DNA of 53,076 nt from Nocardia veterana NBRC 100344 (lineage in GTDB: Bacteria > Actinomycetota > Actinomycetes > Mycobacteriales > Mycobacteriaceae), in assembly GCF_000308855.1 (NCBI RefSeq), contig NZ_BAGM01000103.1:1-53076 (forward strand). The letters run 5' to 3'. The notes below the pieces were generated by a model. The model worked only from the letters and a program-made list of their open reading frames with translations, did no database searches and was not told where the DNA came from. A program made the position numbers and the translations under genes. This document shows positions 18,535-28,119 of the stretch, piece by piece (within the stretch, counting starts at the first letter, position 1; each line of letters opens with the position of its first letter).

Positions 18535-19208
18535 GGCGGTCCGGCCTTGTAACCGACACCGCGGACGGTCAGCACGATCTCAGGGTTCTCGGGGTCCTTC
18601 TCCACCTTGGCCCGCAGGCGCTGCACGTGCACGTTCACCAGCCGGGTGTCGGCGGCGTGCCGGTAGCCCCACACCTGCTCGAGCAGGACCTCACGGGTGA
18701 AGACCTGGCGCGGTTTGCGAGCCAGGGCCACCAGCAGATCGAATTCGAGCGGGGTCAGCGAGATCTGCTGACCGCTGCGGGTCACCTTGTGGGCCGGTAC
18801 GTCGATGACGATGTCGGCGATCGACAGCAGTTCGGCCGGCTCGTCGTCGGTGCGACGCAACCGCGCCCGCACCCGAGCGACCAGCTCCTTGGGTTTGAAG
18901 GGCTTGACGATGTAATCGTCGGCGCCCGATTCCAAACCCAGGACGACGTCGACCGTGTCGGTCTTGGCCGTCAACATCACGATCGGCACACCGGAATCGG
19001 CGCGCAGCACCCGGCACACGTCGATGCCGTTCATGCCCGGCAGCATGAGGTCGAGCAGCACCAGGTCCGGGCGTAACTCCCGGACCGCGGTGAGCGCCTG
19101 CGTGCCGTCGCCGACCACATGGGGGTCGAAACCCTCGCCGCGCAAGACGATCGTGAGCATCTCGGCGAGCGCCATATCGTCGTCGACGACCAGAATCTTC
19201 GGCTTCAT
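18531..19208 (-). CDS. mtrA: Response regulator MtrA
   Basis: OmpR/PhoB-type regulator of 225 residues. The receiver domain has VVDDDMALAEML, the phosphoacceptor Asp53 in LVLLDLMLPGMNG, Thr in VMLTAKTD and the Lys of IVKPFKPKELV. The C-terminal winged helix has ISLTPLEFDLLVALARKPRQ and ADTRLVNVHVQRLRAKVE. It is nearly identical to mycobacterial MtrA, an essential regulator of division and envelope genes. ATG 19208 (MKPKILVVDDD) is the start expected from homologues; the frame upstream to 19259 contains no better candidate. GGAGAG lies about 17 bases upstream, longer spacing than usual. Confidence 0.97.
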   Translation of the reverse strand: MKPKILVVDDDMALAEMLTIVLRGEGFDPHVVGDGTQALTAVRELRPDLVLLDLMLPGMNGIDVCRVLRADSGVPIVMLTAKTDTVDVVLGLESGADDYIVKPFKPKELVARVRARLRRTDDEPAELLSIADIVIDVPAHKVTRSGQQISLTPLEFDLLVALARKPRQVFTREVLLEQVWGYRHAADTRLVNVHVQRLRAKVEKDPENPEIVLTVRGVGYKAGPP

Positions 19209-19287
19209 AATTACTATGTTGTCATCTCTCCGGCTCGGAACGGGCAACCACGCCAACACTGGTTACATTACCGACGCACATGCCACC

Positions 19288-19935
19288 CTATCGGCCAATC
19301 AATTCCGCCAGTCGTTCGGTGAGTCGGGCCGGATCGTCCTGCGGCGCATGCACCCACCACGGGCCGTGCCACTGGGATTCGGCCAACACACGATAGACCG
19401 CTGCCGTACGTTCCTGCAGCGATACATCCCGTTCGTAGGCGTCGAGCGCACGGGCGGTGTCGAGTTCACCTCGGCGCCGGGCACGTTCGATCGCCAGCTC
19501 GGTCGGTACGTCGAGCAGCACCTGAATATCGGGCACCGGGAGTTCGAACCGGCCGAACTCCAATTCCGCTATCCACGAACTGGTTTCGCCGTCCGCCTGC
19601 TCGCCGGACCGCGCGGCGCTGTAGGCGGCATTGGAGGCGACATACCGGTCGAGCAACACAATATCGTTGTCCGCCAACAGTTTCGACAATCCGTCGCGGG
19701 CCTCGGCGCGATCGAGGGCGAACAGCAACGCCATCGCGCGCACGGATGCGGCCACATCGCCGTGTCGGCCGCGCAGGGCCTCGGCCGCGAGGTCCGCGTG
19801 GATCGACCGGCCGTAGCGCGGGAAGGCCAGCGTCTCCACACGCAGACCGCGGTCGCGCAGGCCCGCGACGACGGCGTCGATCAGCGTCCGCTTACCCGCG
19901 CCGTCGAGGCCCTCTACCGCGATGAGTGCACCCAT
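19288..19935 (-). CDS. tmk: Thymidylate kinase
   Basis: Phosphorylates dTMP to dTDP with ATP. The 215-residue protein has the P-loop VEGLDGAGKRTL (residues 8-19), the DR motif LLDRYVASNAAYSAARS and LLDVPTELAIERARRRGELDTARALDAYE. The GAGKRT form of the P-loop is the one seen in M. tuberculosis Tmk (Rv3247c). ATG 19935 gives MGALIAVEGLDG, matching homologues; an extended frame to 20121 codes for Pro/Gly-rich sequence without support. It lies between mtrA and ahcY, 79 bases upstream of mtrA and on the same strand, so read-through into mtrAB is possible. Confidence 0.95.
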   Translation of the reverse strand: MGALIAVEGLDGAGKRTLIDAVVAGLRDRGLRVETLAFPRYGRSIHADLAAEALRGRHGDVAASVRAMALLFALDRAEARDGLSKLLADNDIVLLDRYVASNAAYSAARSGEQADGETSSWIAELEFGRFELPVPDIQVLLDVPTELAIERARRRGELDTARALDAYERDVSLQERTAAVYRVLAESQWHGPWWVHAPQDDPARLTERLAELIGR

Positions 19936-20178
19936 AACGTGCAGGTTACAACGCCTGCGTCGGCCCTGTTCGACGTACCCGCGATGCACGACCCGAACAG
20001 CCCCGTCGCCGACGCCGAGCCGTGGGTCGGGTTCGGCGAGCGGGGCGAACGAGCCGGGCTCGACGCTGTGCCGAGTGCCGCACCAGGGCCCGGGCCCGCC
20101 GGGCGCCGAGCTCGGCACCACGGGCCCGAACGATGTCCCGCCGGGCTCGAAAGCACCGGCGCGACAACCGATTCCGAG

Positions 20179-21663
<1,485 letters not shown>

Positions 21664-21742
21664 GCGCCTGGATCAGCCTCTCGATGGATGTCGGTTCGAC
21701 AACTCAGGCTAGTCGCTCGCACGCGTTCGGTGTACGCCGACG

Positions 21743-21766
21743 GGGTGCGGTTGTCGAGCCGCACCC
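21743..21766 (-). terminator. Hairpin between dcuR-like gene and ahcY
   Basis: GGGTGCGG (21743-21750) pairs with CCGCACCC (21759-21766) around an 8-base loop, 43 bases past the end of the response regulator gene. There is no U-run; it is a plausible terminator that separates the regulator operon from ahcY. Confidence 0.5.
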
Positions 21767-21809
21767 GCTTCCGCTGCCGGCCGATCGGCTCCCGGCCGGC
21801 CGGCCGCCG

Positions 21810-22514
21810 TCATCGACGCCAGACGTATCGGACCTGGGGACGCCCCGCGCGACCGTAGTCCGAGCGGCGCTCCACCACGCCGTCGGCGGCCAGCTGCTCC
21901 AGATAGCGCCATGCGGTGACGCGTGAAACACCCACGGCACGACCGGTTTCGGTTGCCGACAGCCCGTTCGGCGCCGCACGCACCGCCCCGGAGATCTCCT
22001 GGAGTGTCTGCGGCGCAATACCTTTCGGTGCGGTCGCCTTCGGGTCGGTGGTGCGCAGCGCGCTCAGGGCCCGATCGATGTCGTGCTGGGTCAGCGCCGA
22101 ATCACCGGCGGGCAACGCGGCCCGGAACTCCAGATACCGCTCGAGCTTGTCCCGGAACGCCGCGAAGGTGAAGGGTTTCAACAGATACAGCGCTATCCCG
22201 TGGGCGACCGCGGCCCGCACCACCTCGAGGTCGCGCGCCGAGGTGATGGCGATCACGTCGGGGCGGGGACGCAGCCGGGCCAGGGCGGCCGTCACCTCGA
22301 GCCCGCCGATGTCGGGCAGCCCCAGGTCCATCAGCACCAGGTCGATCGGGGTTGCGCCGGCGGCGGCGTGGGTTGCCGTCCGAATCGCGTCGCGGCCCGT
22401 GGCGGCCACGCCCACCGGTTCGAAACCCGGCACCCGTGCGACGTACGAGTGATGCGCCTCGGCGATGCGCGGTTCGTCCTCCACGATCAACACCCGGATC
22501 GGCTGCCCCGTCAT
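21810..22514 (-). CDS. CitB/DcuR-type response regulator
   Basis: A 234-residue regulator. The receiver domain (1-125) has VLIVEDEPRIAEAHHSYV and the phosphoacceptor Asp63 in LVLMDLGLPDIGG, with LKPF as the conserved Lys. The C-terminal part (about 165-234) is the winged-helix type found in CitB and DcuR, with GLSATETGRAVGVSRVTAWRYLEQL. This family senses citrate or C4-dicarboxylates through its partner kinase. ATG 22514 overlaps the kinase stop by 4 bases (22511-22514), so the pair is coupled. The obvious target is the divergent dctA gene 24192-25559. Confidence 0.9.
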   Translation of the reverse strand: MTGQPIRVLIVEDEPRIAEAHHSYVARVPGFEPVGVAATGRDAIRTATHAAAGATPIDLVLMDLGLPDIGGLEVTAALARLRPRPDVIAITSARDLEVVRAAVAHGIALYLLKPFTFAAFRDKLERYLEFRAALPAGDSALTQHDIDRALSALRTTDPKATAPKGIAPQTLQEISGAVRAAPNGLSATETGRAVGVSRVTAWRYLEQLAADGVVERRSDYGRAGRPQVRYVWRR

Positions 22515-24044
22515 CGCACCGGAATCCTCACCACGACGGCCGACTCCGGGGTTCGCTCGGCCCGCAGCGTGCCGCCGTATCGGGTCACCAGCCGCCAGAC
22601 CAGAGCCAGTCCGAGCCCGTGATGTTCGGTCTTGGTCGTGTACCCGCGCTCCATCGCCCGGGCGAAGGTCTCCTCCGACATTCCCGGGCCGCTGTCGGCG
22701 ACCCTGACCATCAGCGCCGACGCCTCCGAGCGGACCGTGACCTCGACCCACGCGTCGGGTTCCTGCGCCACCGCATCCACCGCGTTGTCGACGAGATTCC
22801 CGACCAGGGTGACCATCTCCGGTGCGGTCAGCGGGTCGACGGATTCCAGCGCGGTGTCGGCTCCGACGGTCAACTCCACGCCGCGCTCGATGGCCCGGTC
22901 CACCTTGCCCAGCAGTAGCGCCACCAGTACCGGCTCGTGGACCGCGTCGGTCAGCCGGTCGATCAGCTCCTGGGACAGCCGCAGTTCGGCAGTCGCGAAA
23001 TCGACAGCTCGATCGACGTGTCCCAACTCGACCATGGTGATCACCGCGTGCAACCGGTTGGCGGCCTCGTGGGCCTGCGCCCGCAGCGATTCCGCCAGTC
23101 CGCGCGTGGAGTCCAATTCGCCCATGATGTCGCGCAATTCGGTGTGATCACGGATGGTGAGGACGGTGCCGAGGCGCCGACCGGCCCACGACACGACGTC
23201 CTGATTGACCACCAGTACGCGAGCGGGTGTCACATGCATCTCGTCCCGGATCACGGTCGCGTCGAGGCGCCGCAGCGACACCGGCAGATCGGCGCGGCGC
23301 ACCGGGCCGTCCGGCAGTTCCAGCAAGCGCCTGGCCTCGTCGTTCACCACCGCCGCCGTCTCGTCGTCACGATCGAACACGATCAGCCCCTCGTGTACGG
23401 AGTGCAGTACGGCCTGCTGATGTTCGTAGAGCGTCCGCAGTTCGGCGGGCCCCAGGCCCTGGGTCTGGCGCAGCAATCGGCGGTGCAGCAGGAGTGCGCC
23501 CAGCACGGCCAGCAGCAGACCGACTCCCGCCGCACCCAGGATCAGCGGCAGCTGGGCTCGCACCTGGTCGCCGATCCGGGCACGGGTCACGCCTGCCGAC
23601 ACCAGCGCGACGACGCGCCCGGTGTCGTCGACGACGGGTGTGACCGCCCGGATCGACGGGCCCAACGTCCCGGTGTAGGTCTCGGTGAACGTCTCACCGG
23701 CCAGCGCCCGATCGATATTTCCGCTGAACGGCTGTCCGATCCGGCTGACATCGGTATGGGTGTAGCGGGTGCGATCGGGGGCCATCACCACGATGAAATC
23801 CACCCCGGTTCGCTGCCGGATCCGTTCGGTCACCGGCTGCAGTACGGCCGTGGGGTCCGGCGTCCGTACCGCGGCGGCGGTGGCGGGCGCCTGCGCGAGC
23901 GTCACCGCGATACCGGTCACCCGGCGGGCGGTCGCTTCGTCCTGTTCGCGCCGCACCTCCCACACCGCCAGCGCCGATCCGATCGCGATCACCACCACCA
24001 GGACCACCAGCTGGACCACGAAGACCTGGCCGGCCAGGGTCATA
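22511..24044 (-). CDS. CitA/DcuS-type sensor histidine kinase
   Basis: Membrane kinase of about 510 residues. It has a transmembrane segment near residues 8-30 (VFVVQLVVLVVVIAIGSAL), an extracellular Cache/PAS-like domain typical of citrate and C4-dicarboxylate sensors (VDFIVVMAPDRTRYTHTDVS), a second membrane segment (LPLILGAAGVGLLLAVLGAL), a cytoplasmic PAS region (AVLHSVHEGLIVFDRDDE), the phosphoacceptor in AHEAANRLHAV and an ATPase domain with NLVDNAVDAV, DSGPGMSEE and GLGLALV. ATG 24044 follows homologues, but a TTG at 24083 has GGGAGG at good spacing and would add 13 basic residues. It is the cognate kinase of the regulator encoded next. Confidence 0.9.
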
Positions 24045-24112
24045 CCCCGCGCGTACCCGGCGGTCCGGCCTCTCGCCCGCAACGGTCCTCCCGTGAACGA
24101 AACGTACGTAAT

Positions 24113-24134
24113 GGTGACCGGGGTCACGGTCACC
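24113..24134 (+). promoter_or_regulatory. CRP/GlxR-like palindrome upstream of dctA
   Basis: GTGA (24114-24117), six bases, TCAC (24124-24127) matches the core of the CRP/GlxR site (TGTGA-N6-TCACA). A wider repeat GGTGACC/GGTCACC spans 24113-24134. It sits 58-79 bases before the dctA start, in the divergent region shared with the kinase gene, and may bind a cAMP-dependent regulator or the DcuR-like protein. Confidence 0.5.
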
Positions 24135-24191
24135 CCCATCATCACAGTACGAACCCGAGGGACAGATCGGGCAGCACCGGAGGCACATCTC

Positions 24192-25559
24192 ATGAGCGAC
24201 TCGACACGGCCGCACCGTCGCGACCGTACCCATTGGCTCTACCTCGCCGTCATCGTGGCGGTCGTGGCCGGCATCCTCGTCGGGTGGCTGGCGCCCGGCT
24301 TCGGGAAGTCCGTGGGCGAGCTGGGCACCATGTTCGTCAACCTGATCAAGATGATGATCTCGCCGGTCATCTTCTGCACGATCGTGCTCGGCATCGGCTC
24401 GGTACGGGCGGCCGCGCGGGTCGGCAAGATCGGCGGCCTGGCGATCGGCTACTTCCTGATCATGTCGACGGTGGCGTTGACGATCGGTCTCGTGGTCGGC
24501 AATCTTCTGCAGCCGGGCAGCGGCCTGAACGTCCACGATCACATCGGCGCTGCCGCCGGGTACGTGAAGCAGGCCGAAGGGGCCGGCGGCACATGGCATT
24601 TCCTGCAAAGCATCGTTCCGACATCGCTGCTGTCGTCGCTGACCGCGGGCAGTGTGCTGCAGACGCTGTTCGTGGCCCTGCTCGTCGGCTTCGCGGTGCA
24701 GGCCATGGGTGCGCAGGGCGAACCGATTCTGCGCGCGGTGACACTGGCGCAGCAGCTGGTCTTCAAGATCCTGACCATGATCCTGTGGCTGGCCCCGATC
24801 GGCGCCTTCGGCGCGATGGCGAACGTGGTAGCGGCCACCGGGCTGGACGCGGTGAAACAGCTGGCGGCCCTGATGCTCGCGTTCTACCTCACCTGCCTGG
24901 TCTTCGTCTTCGGGGTACTGGGTGCGCTGCTGCGGGTGACGTCGGGCGTCTCGATCTTCAAGCTGGTTCGCTATCTGGCCCGCGAATATCTGCTGATCTT
25001 CTCCACCTCGTCGTCGGAATCGGCGCTGCCGCGGCTGATCGCGAAGATGGAGCATCTCGGCGTGGAACGCTCCACCGTGGGCATCGTGGTGCCGACCGGA
25101 TATTCGTTCAACCTCGACGGCACCGCGATCTATCTCACGATGTCCGCGCTGTTCATCGCCGACGCGATGGGCAAACCGCTGTCGCTCGCCCAGCAGATCG
25201 GTCTGCTCGTGTTCATGGTGGTCGCGTCCAAGGGGGCGGCCGGGGTCACCGGCGCCGGGCTCGCGACCCTGGCCGGCGGCTTGCAGAGCCATCGCCCGGA
25301 TCTGCTCGACGGTGTCGGGCTGATCGTCGGGATCGACCGATTCATGTCCGAGGCACGCGCCGTCACCAACTTCTCCGGCAACGCCGTCGCCACCGTTCTC
25401 GTGGGCACCTGGACGAAGACGATCGATCCGAGCCGGCTGCGCGCGGTGCTCGACCGGAAGATCCCGTTCGACGAAACGACCATGGTGGACGCCGAGGCGC
25501 CCGCCGGCGCGCCTGCGCCGACGGCACCCGAACGAATCCAGCTGGTCTCCGCCGGATAG
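24192..25559 (+). CDS. dctA: C4-dicarboxylate:cation symporter DctA
   Basis: Dicarboxylate/amino acid:cation symporter (DAACS) family, 455 residues with about eight membrane helices and two re-entrant loops. The family motifs are FSTSSSESALPRL (first hairpin loop), VPTGYSFNLDGTAIYLTMS, ASKGAAGVTGAG (second loop) and ARAVTNFSGNAVATV. DctA proteins take up succinate, fumarate and malate with protons or sodium. ATG 24192 has GGAGG 9 bases upstream; the frame continues further upstream but overlaps the regulatory region. The adjacent CitA/CitB-type two-component system supports dicarboxylate as the substrate. The gene ends 7 bases before the convergent alkB stop. Confidence 0.95.
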   Translation: MSDSTRPHRRDRTHWLYLAVIVAVVAGILVGWLAPGFGKSVGELGTMFVNLIKMMISPVIFCTIVLGIGSVRAAARVGKIGGLAIGYFLIMSTVALTIGLVVGNLLQPGSGLNVHDHIGAAAGYVKQAEGAGGTWHFLQSIVPTSLLSSLTAGSVLQTLFVALLVGFAVQAMGAQGEPILRAVTLAQQLVFKILTMILWLAPIGAFGAMANVVAATGLDAVKQLAALMLAFYLTCLVFVFGVLGALLRVTSGVSIFKLVRYLAREYLLIFSTSSSESALPRLIAKMEHLGVERSTVGIVVPTGYSFNLDGTAIYLTMSALFIADAMGKPLSLAQQIGLLVFMVVASKGAAGVTGAGLATLAGGLQSHRPDLLDGVGLIVGIDRFMSEARAVTNFSGNAVATVLVGTWTKTIDPSRLRAVLDRKIPFDETTMVDAEAPAGAPAPTAPERIQLVSAG

Positions 25560-25575
25560 CGCGCGGTTATCCGGC
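25551..25575. terminator. Bidirectional hairpin between dctA and alkB
   Basis: GCCGGATA (25551-25558) and TATCCGGC (25568-25575) form an 8-bp stem that overlaps both convergent stop codons. It would act as a shared terminator for dctA and the left alkB gene. Confidence 0.55.
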
Positions 25576-26724
25576 GAATCCGAGGGCTGCCAGGGTCCGT
25601 TCCCGTTTCCTGGGCACGATATTGGCCCTGGTGAGGTCCCCGCCGTAGTGCGCGGCGACCTTCGGATCCATCACTCGGCGCCACAGCGGCGGCACGGCGG
25701 CCAGCAGGATCATCGTGGCGTAGCCGGCGGGTAGTTGCGGTGCTTCCCGGGAGCTGCGCAGCGTCTGGTAACGCCGCCCCGGATTGGCGTGATGGTCGCT
25801 GTGGCGCTGCAGATGGAACAGGAAGATGTTGGTGACCAGCCGATCCGAATTCCAGCTGTCGGCCGGCGAGCACCGCGCCCAGCGCCCGCTGGGAAGCCGA
25901 CGCCGCAGCAGCCCGTAGTGCTCGACATAGTTCACCGTTTCCAGCAGCCCGAATCCGATCACCGCCTGCAACAGCAGATACGGCAGCATCCGCGGTCCGA
26001 AAGCGGCCAGCAGCGCCCCGTAGAGCACCAGCGTCATCGACCACGCCTGCAGGATGTTGTTGTGCACGGTCCACCAGCCCAGGCCCTTGCGATGCAGCCG
26101 ATCACGTTCGAGCCGGATCGCCGACCGTAGCCCGCCGAAAATGCTGCGCGGCAGGAACATCCACAGCGACTCACCCAGCCGGGCGCTCGCCGGATCCTCC
26201 GGCGTGGCGACCCGAGCGTGATGGCCCTTGTTGTGTTCGACGAAGAAGTGCCCGTAACCCGACTGTGCCAGTGCGATCTTCGCCAGCCAGCGCTCGAGGT
26301 GTTCCACGCGGTGCCCGAGTTCGTGCGCGGCATTGATCCCGATGCCGCTGACGAGGCCGAGGGTCACGGCCAGGCCCAGCTTGTCCACCGCATCGAGTTC
26401 GTCGCCGGACCACATATAGGCGGCTACGCCCAGTCCGGCCAACTGGATCGGCAGGAACAGATACGTGCACCACCGGTAGTAACGATCGTGGGAGAGCCGC
26501 TCGTAGTCCTCGTCACGGGGATTGGTTCCGTCGTCGCCGACGATCCAGTCCAGCAGCGGGATGACACCCAGCACGATGATCGGCCCGATCCACCAGAACG
26601 CCTCGATTCCGGTCCGGGCGACCAGTTGGGACGGTAGCAGTGCGCATCCCGGAGCGATCAACCCCAACATCCACAGATGCCGTTTGGGATCGGGCGAACC
26701 CGCACGTTTGCCGACCGATTGCAC
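25567..26724 (-). CDS. alkB: Alkane 1-monooxygenase AlkB (copy 1)
   Basis: Integral-membrane non-haem di-iron hydroxylase that converts n-alkanes to 1-alkanols, using electrons from rubredoxin. It has 385 residues from GTG 26724. All histidine motifs of AlkB are present: HELGHR, EHNKGHH, NYVEHYGLLRRR and LQRHSDHHANP. Several hydrophobic segments span the first 150 residues and the region around 220-270. It lies 278 bases downstream of the TetR gene and has its own upstream region with two palindromes. It is a paralogue of the gene at 28116-29339 but lacks an adjacent rubredoxin, so it probably shares the rubredoxins encoded on the other side of the regulator. Confidence 0.94.
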   Translation of the reverse strand: MQSVGKRAGSPDPKRHLWMLGLIAPGCALLPSQLVARTGIEAFWWIGPIIVLGVIPLLDWIVGDDGTNPRDEDYERLSHDRYYRWCTYLFLPIQLAGLGVAAYMWSGDELDAVDKLGLAVTLGLVSGIGINAAHELGHRVEHLERWLAKIALAQSGYGHFFVEHNKGHHARVATPEDPASARLGESLWMFLPRSIFGGLRSAIRLERDRLHRKGLGWWTVHNNILQAWSMTLVLYGALLAAFGPRMLPYLLLQAVIGFGLLETVNYVEHYGLLRRRLPSGRWARCSPADSWNSDRLVTNIFLFHLQRHSDHHANPGRRYQTLRSSREAPQLPAGYATMILLAAVPPLWRRVMDPKVAAHYGGDLTRANIVPRKRERTLAALGFAG

Positions 26725-26791
26725 TTATTGCCCCACTAGAACGAACCTGGACTCTTGCCAGGTAAATATGTAGCCGGTCCCAGCCCGTTAC

Positions 26792-26825
26792 GCCCGGTTC
26801 AACCGGGCAAAGTGGTAACCGTTAC
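26792..26825 (-). promoter_or_regulatory. Two palindromes upstream of alkB copy 1
   Basis: GCCCGGTT-C-AACCGGGC (26792-26808) is a perfect 8-bp inverted repeat, and GTAAC-C-GTTAC (26815-26825) is a second. The longer form GGTAACCGTTAC (26814-26825) matches GATAACCATTAC at 29383-29394 upstream of the other alkB. These are candidate sites for the TetR regulator encoded at 27003-27650. Confidence 0.5.
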
Positions 26826-27002
26826 ACACCGGGACGCCGAGTCACAGACATTCCGGGTCGAAAAGACCGGTGCCGCACCCCACGAGCAACCCGCACCCGA
26901 TCGCCTACCCCCGAGGTCAGCCCCTATCGGCCGGCCCGAATCCGATCTCCGCGCGGGCATCCGGTTGTCGTTCAGCACCCCAATCAGCCGTCGGCCGGAT
27001 CG

Positions 27003-27650
27003 TTATCTGTCACAGCGCCCGCCTATCGGCCGCTCGCGCGCCCGGGACGCCAGGATGGCCTCGACATACGGCGAAAGCAGCAAGCTGAGCTCCTCGGGAG
27101 CGTCCCGGTGCAGCGCGGCCGGCGTCGGAATGTAGCTGATCGCGATGCGAACCAGGGCATGCGCGAGGACGTCGGCCTCGGCGGCCGAGGCCCCCACCCA
27201 GCTGCGTTCGAACGCCCCCGCCAGCCGGGCCGCGGCGTGTTCGACGAGCGGCCCGGCGTCGAGGGTGATCAGGCGCAGCAGATCCAGTTTCGCCTCGCCC
27301 GTCACCAGCGACTGCACCAGCGGATCGGCGGCGCTGTCCAGAATGAAATTTGCCAGGCCTTCGCGGAAGGCGGCACGCGCGTCCCCCACGTTGTCCTCGA
27401 CGGCCGTGCCGACGTGGTCGACCAACTGGTCGGCCAACCGCAGTGCGTACGCTTGCGCCAGGCCCGTCCGGGAACCGAATTCGTTGTACAGGGTCTGTCG
27501 GCTCACGCCGGCGTGGACCGCGATATCGCCGAGGGTGATCTTGGCCCAGTCGCGCTCGGTGAGCAGCTCCCGCATCGCGTCGAGCACCGACGTGCGCAGC
27601 AAGGTGCGCGCCGCCTCCTGATAGGGGACCCGGGCTCCGTGACGCGGCAT
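27003..27650 (-). CDS. TetR-family regulator of the alkane cluster (Rv3249c-like)
   Basis: A 215-residue TetR repressor from ATG 27650; a TTG at 27686 would add 12 residues. The helix-turn-helix is ITLGDIAVHAGVSRQTLYNEFGSR (about residues 40-63), with the YNEFGSR form common among alkane-cluster TetR proteins (AlkX/AlkU type). The ligand domain is helical and carries no obvious signature. It follows the rubredoxins in the same direction, as in M. tuberculosis (alkB-rubA-rubB-Rv3249c), and lies between the two alkB genes. A fatty acid or alkane-derived effector is likely from context, and the shared motif upstream of both alkB genes is its best candidate operator. Confidence 0.88.
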   Translation of the reverse strand: MPRHGARVPYQEAARTLLRTSVLDAMRELLTERDWAKITLGDIAVHAGVSRQTLYNEFGSRTGLAQAYALRLADQLVDHVGTAVEDNVGDARAAFREGLANFILDSAADPLVQSLVTGEAKLDLLRLITLDAGPLVEHAAARLAGAFERSWVGASAAEADVLAHALVRIAISYIPTPAALHRDAPEELSLLLSPYVEAILASRARERPIGGRCDR

Positions 27651-27692
27651 ACCCGCGACGGTGTCACGGGTCGATTCCGCAGTCAAAACGGC

Positions 27693-27884
27693 TCACGAAC
27701 GTTCGATCTCGACCATGAAGAAATCGGCTTTCGCCGCACCGCAATCCGGGCACGTCCAGTCGTCGGGAATGTCCTCCCACCGCGTGCCCGGTGCGATGCC
27801 CTCGTCGGGCCAGCCCTGCTCCTCGTCGTACTCGAAGCCGCACTGCACACACTGAAAGATCCGGTACCCGCGAGTGTCGCTCAC
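27693..27884 (-). CDS. Rubredoxin (second in operon)
   Basis: A 63-residue rubredoxin that carries electrons to AlkB through one iron bound by four cysteines: FQCVQCGFEYDE and DWTCPDCGAAKADFF. The sequence GWPDEGIAPGTRWEDIPDDW between them is the usual rubredoxin core. It starts with GTG 27884, with AGGAGG 5-6 bases upstream. That start overlaps the TGA of a short 24-codon frame created by a 27-bp direct repeat, so its translation may depend on that frame. The tetR gene follows closely downstream. Confidence 0.95.
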   Translation of the reverse strand: MSDTRGYRIFQCVQCGFEYDEEQGWPDEGIAPGTRWEDIPDDWTCPDCGAAKADFFMVEIERS

Positions 27885-27895
27885 GATGCCTCCTG
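27869..27895. repeat. 27-bp direct repeat, copy A
   Basis: Identical over 27 bases to 27940-27966, offset 71 bases. On the minus strand it contains an AGGAGG ribosome binding site, a GTGA start/stop overlap and the first codons of the second rubredoxin. Confidence 0.9.
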
Positions 27896-27955
27896 TTGTC
27901 TGCGGGACACCCGCACCCGGTCGGCACCGCGAGCCGCTGCGCGAGTGTCGCTCAC
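27881..27955 (-). other. 24-codon micro-ORF between the rubredoxins
   Basis: It starts with GTG 27955, overlapping the stop of the first rubredoxin, and ends with TGA overlapping the GTG of the second. Its first residues (VSDTR) copy the start of the second rubredoxin and its last (QEAS) copy the end of the first, because both ends lie in the 27-bp direct repeat. It is probably not a functional protein but may keep ribosomes coupled across the gap. Confidence 0.5.
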
Positions 27956-27966
27956 GATGCCTCCTG
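27940..27966. repeat. 27-bp direct repeat, copy B
   Basis: The second copy of the repeat at 27869-27895. It covers the end of the first rubredoxin gene and a decoy start. The offset of 71 bases (72 minus 1) exactly preserves the one-base frame step of a GTGA overlap. Confidence 0.9.
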
Positions 27967-28119
27967 GTCGAAGTCGATCTTCTCTCGCACCCCGCAGTCC
28001 GGACAGCACCAGTCGTCCGGCACCGCGTCCCACGGGGTCCCGGGCGGAAAGCCTTCGCGGGGAGCGCCTTTCGCTTCGTCGTAGACGTATTCGCAGACGG
28101 GGCAACGGTATGCGCTCAT
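27952..28119 (-). CDS. Rubredoxin (first in operon, short)
   Basis: A small 55-residue rubredoxin immediately after the second alkB gene. It starts MSAYRCPVCEYVYDEAKG, and the second cysteine pair is in DDWCCPDCGVREKID. The middle REGFPPGTPWDAVPDDW is the conserved core. There is one extra cysteine next to the third ligand (WCCPDC). ATG 28119 overlaps the alkB stop by 4 bases (28116-28119), so it is translationally coupled to alkB and is the most likely direct electron donor to that enzyme. The order alkB-rubredoxin-rubredoxin-tetR is conserved in alkane-degrading actinobacteria. Confidence 0.95.
   Translation of the reverse strand: MSAYRCPVCEYVYDEAKGAPREGFPPGTPWDAVPDDWCCPDCGVREKIDFDQEAS

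Noticed and set aside
15176..18552. Very long plus-strand frames opposite lpqB and mtrB
   Set aside because: Antisense to genes confirmed by motifs and by 4-base coupled overlaps; composition is typical of GC-rich shadow frames.
21664..21742. SAH or SAM riboswitch before ahcY
   Set aside because: The leader is short and the conserved riboswitch core is not visible; GAGAGGCTG near the start only resembles part of it.
22937..25648. A 903-codon plus-strand frame over the kinase gene and dctA
   Set aside because: The dctA product lies in another frame with clear transporter motifs; this frame is its shadow.
26725..27002. A small gene between tetR and alkB copy 1
   Set aside because: Short frames here lack ribosome binding sites and protein-like composition; the region is better read as promoter and operators.
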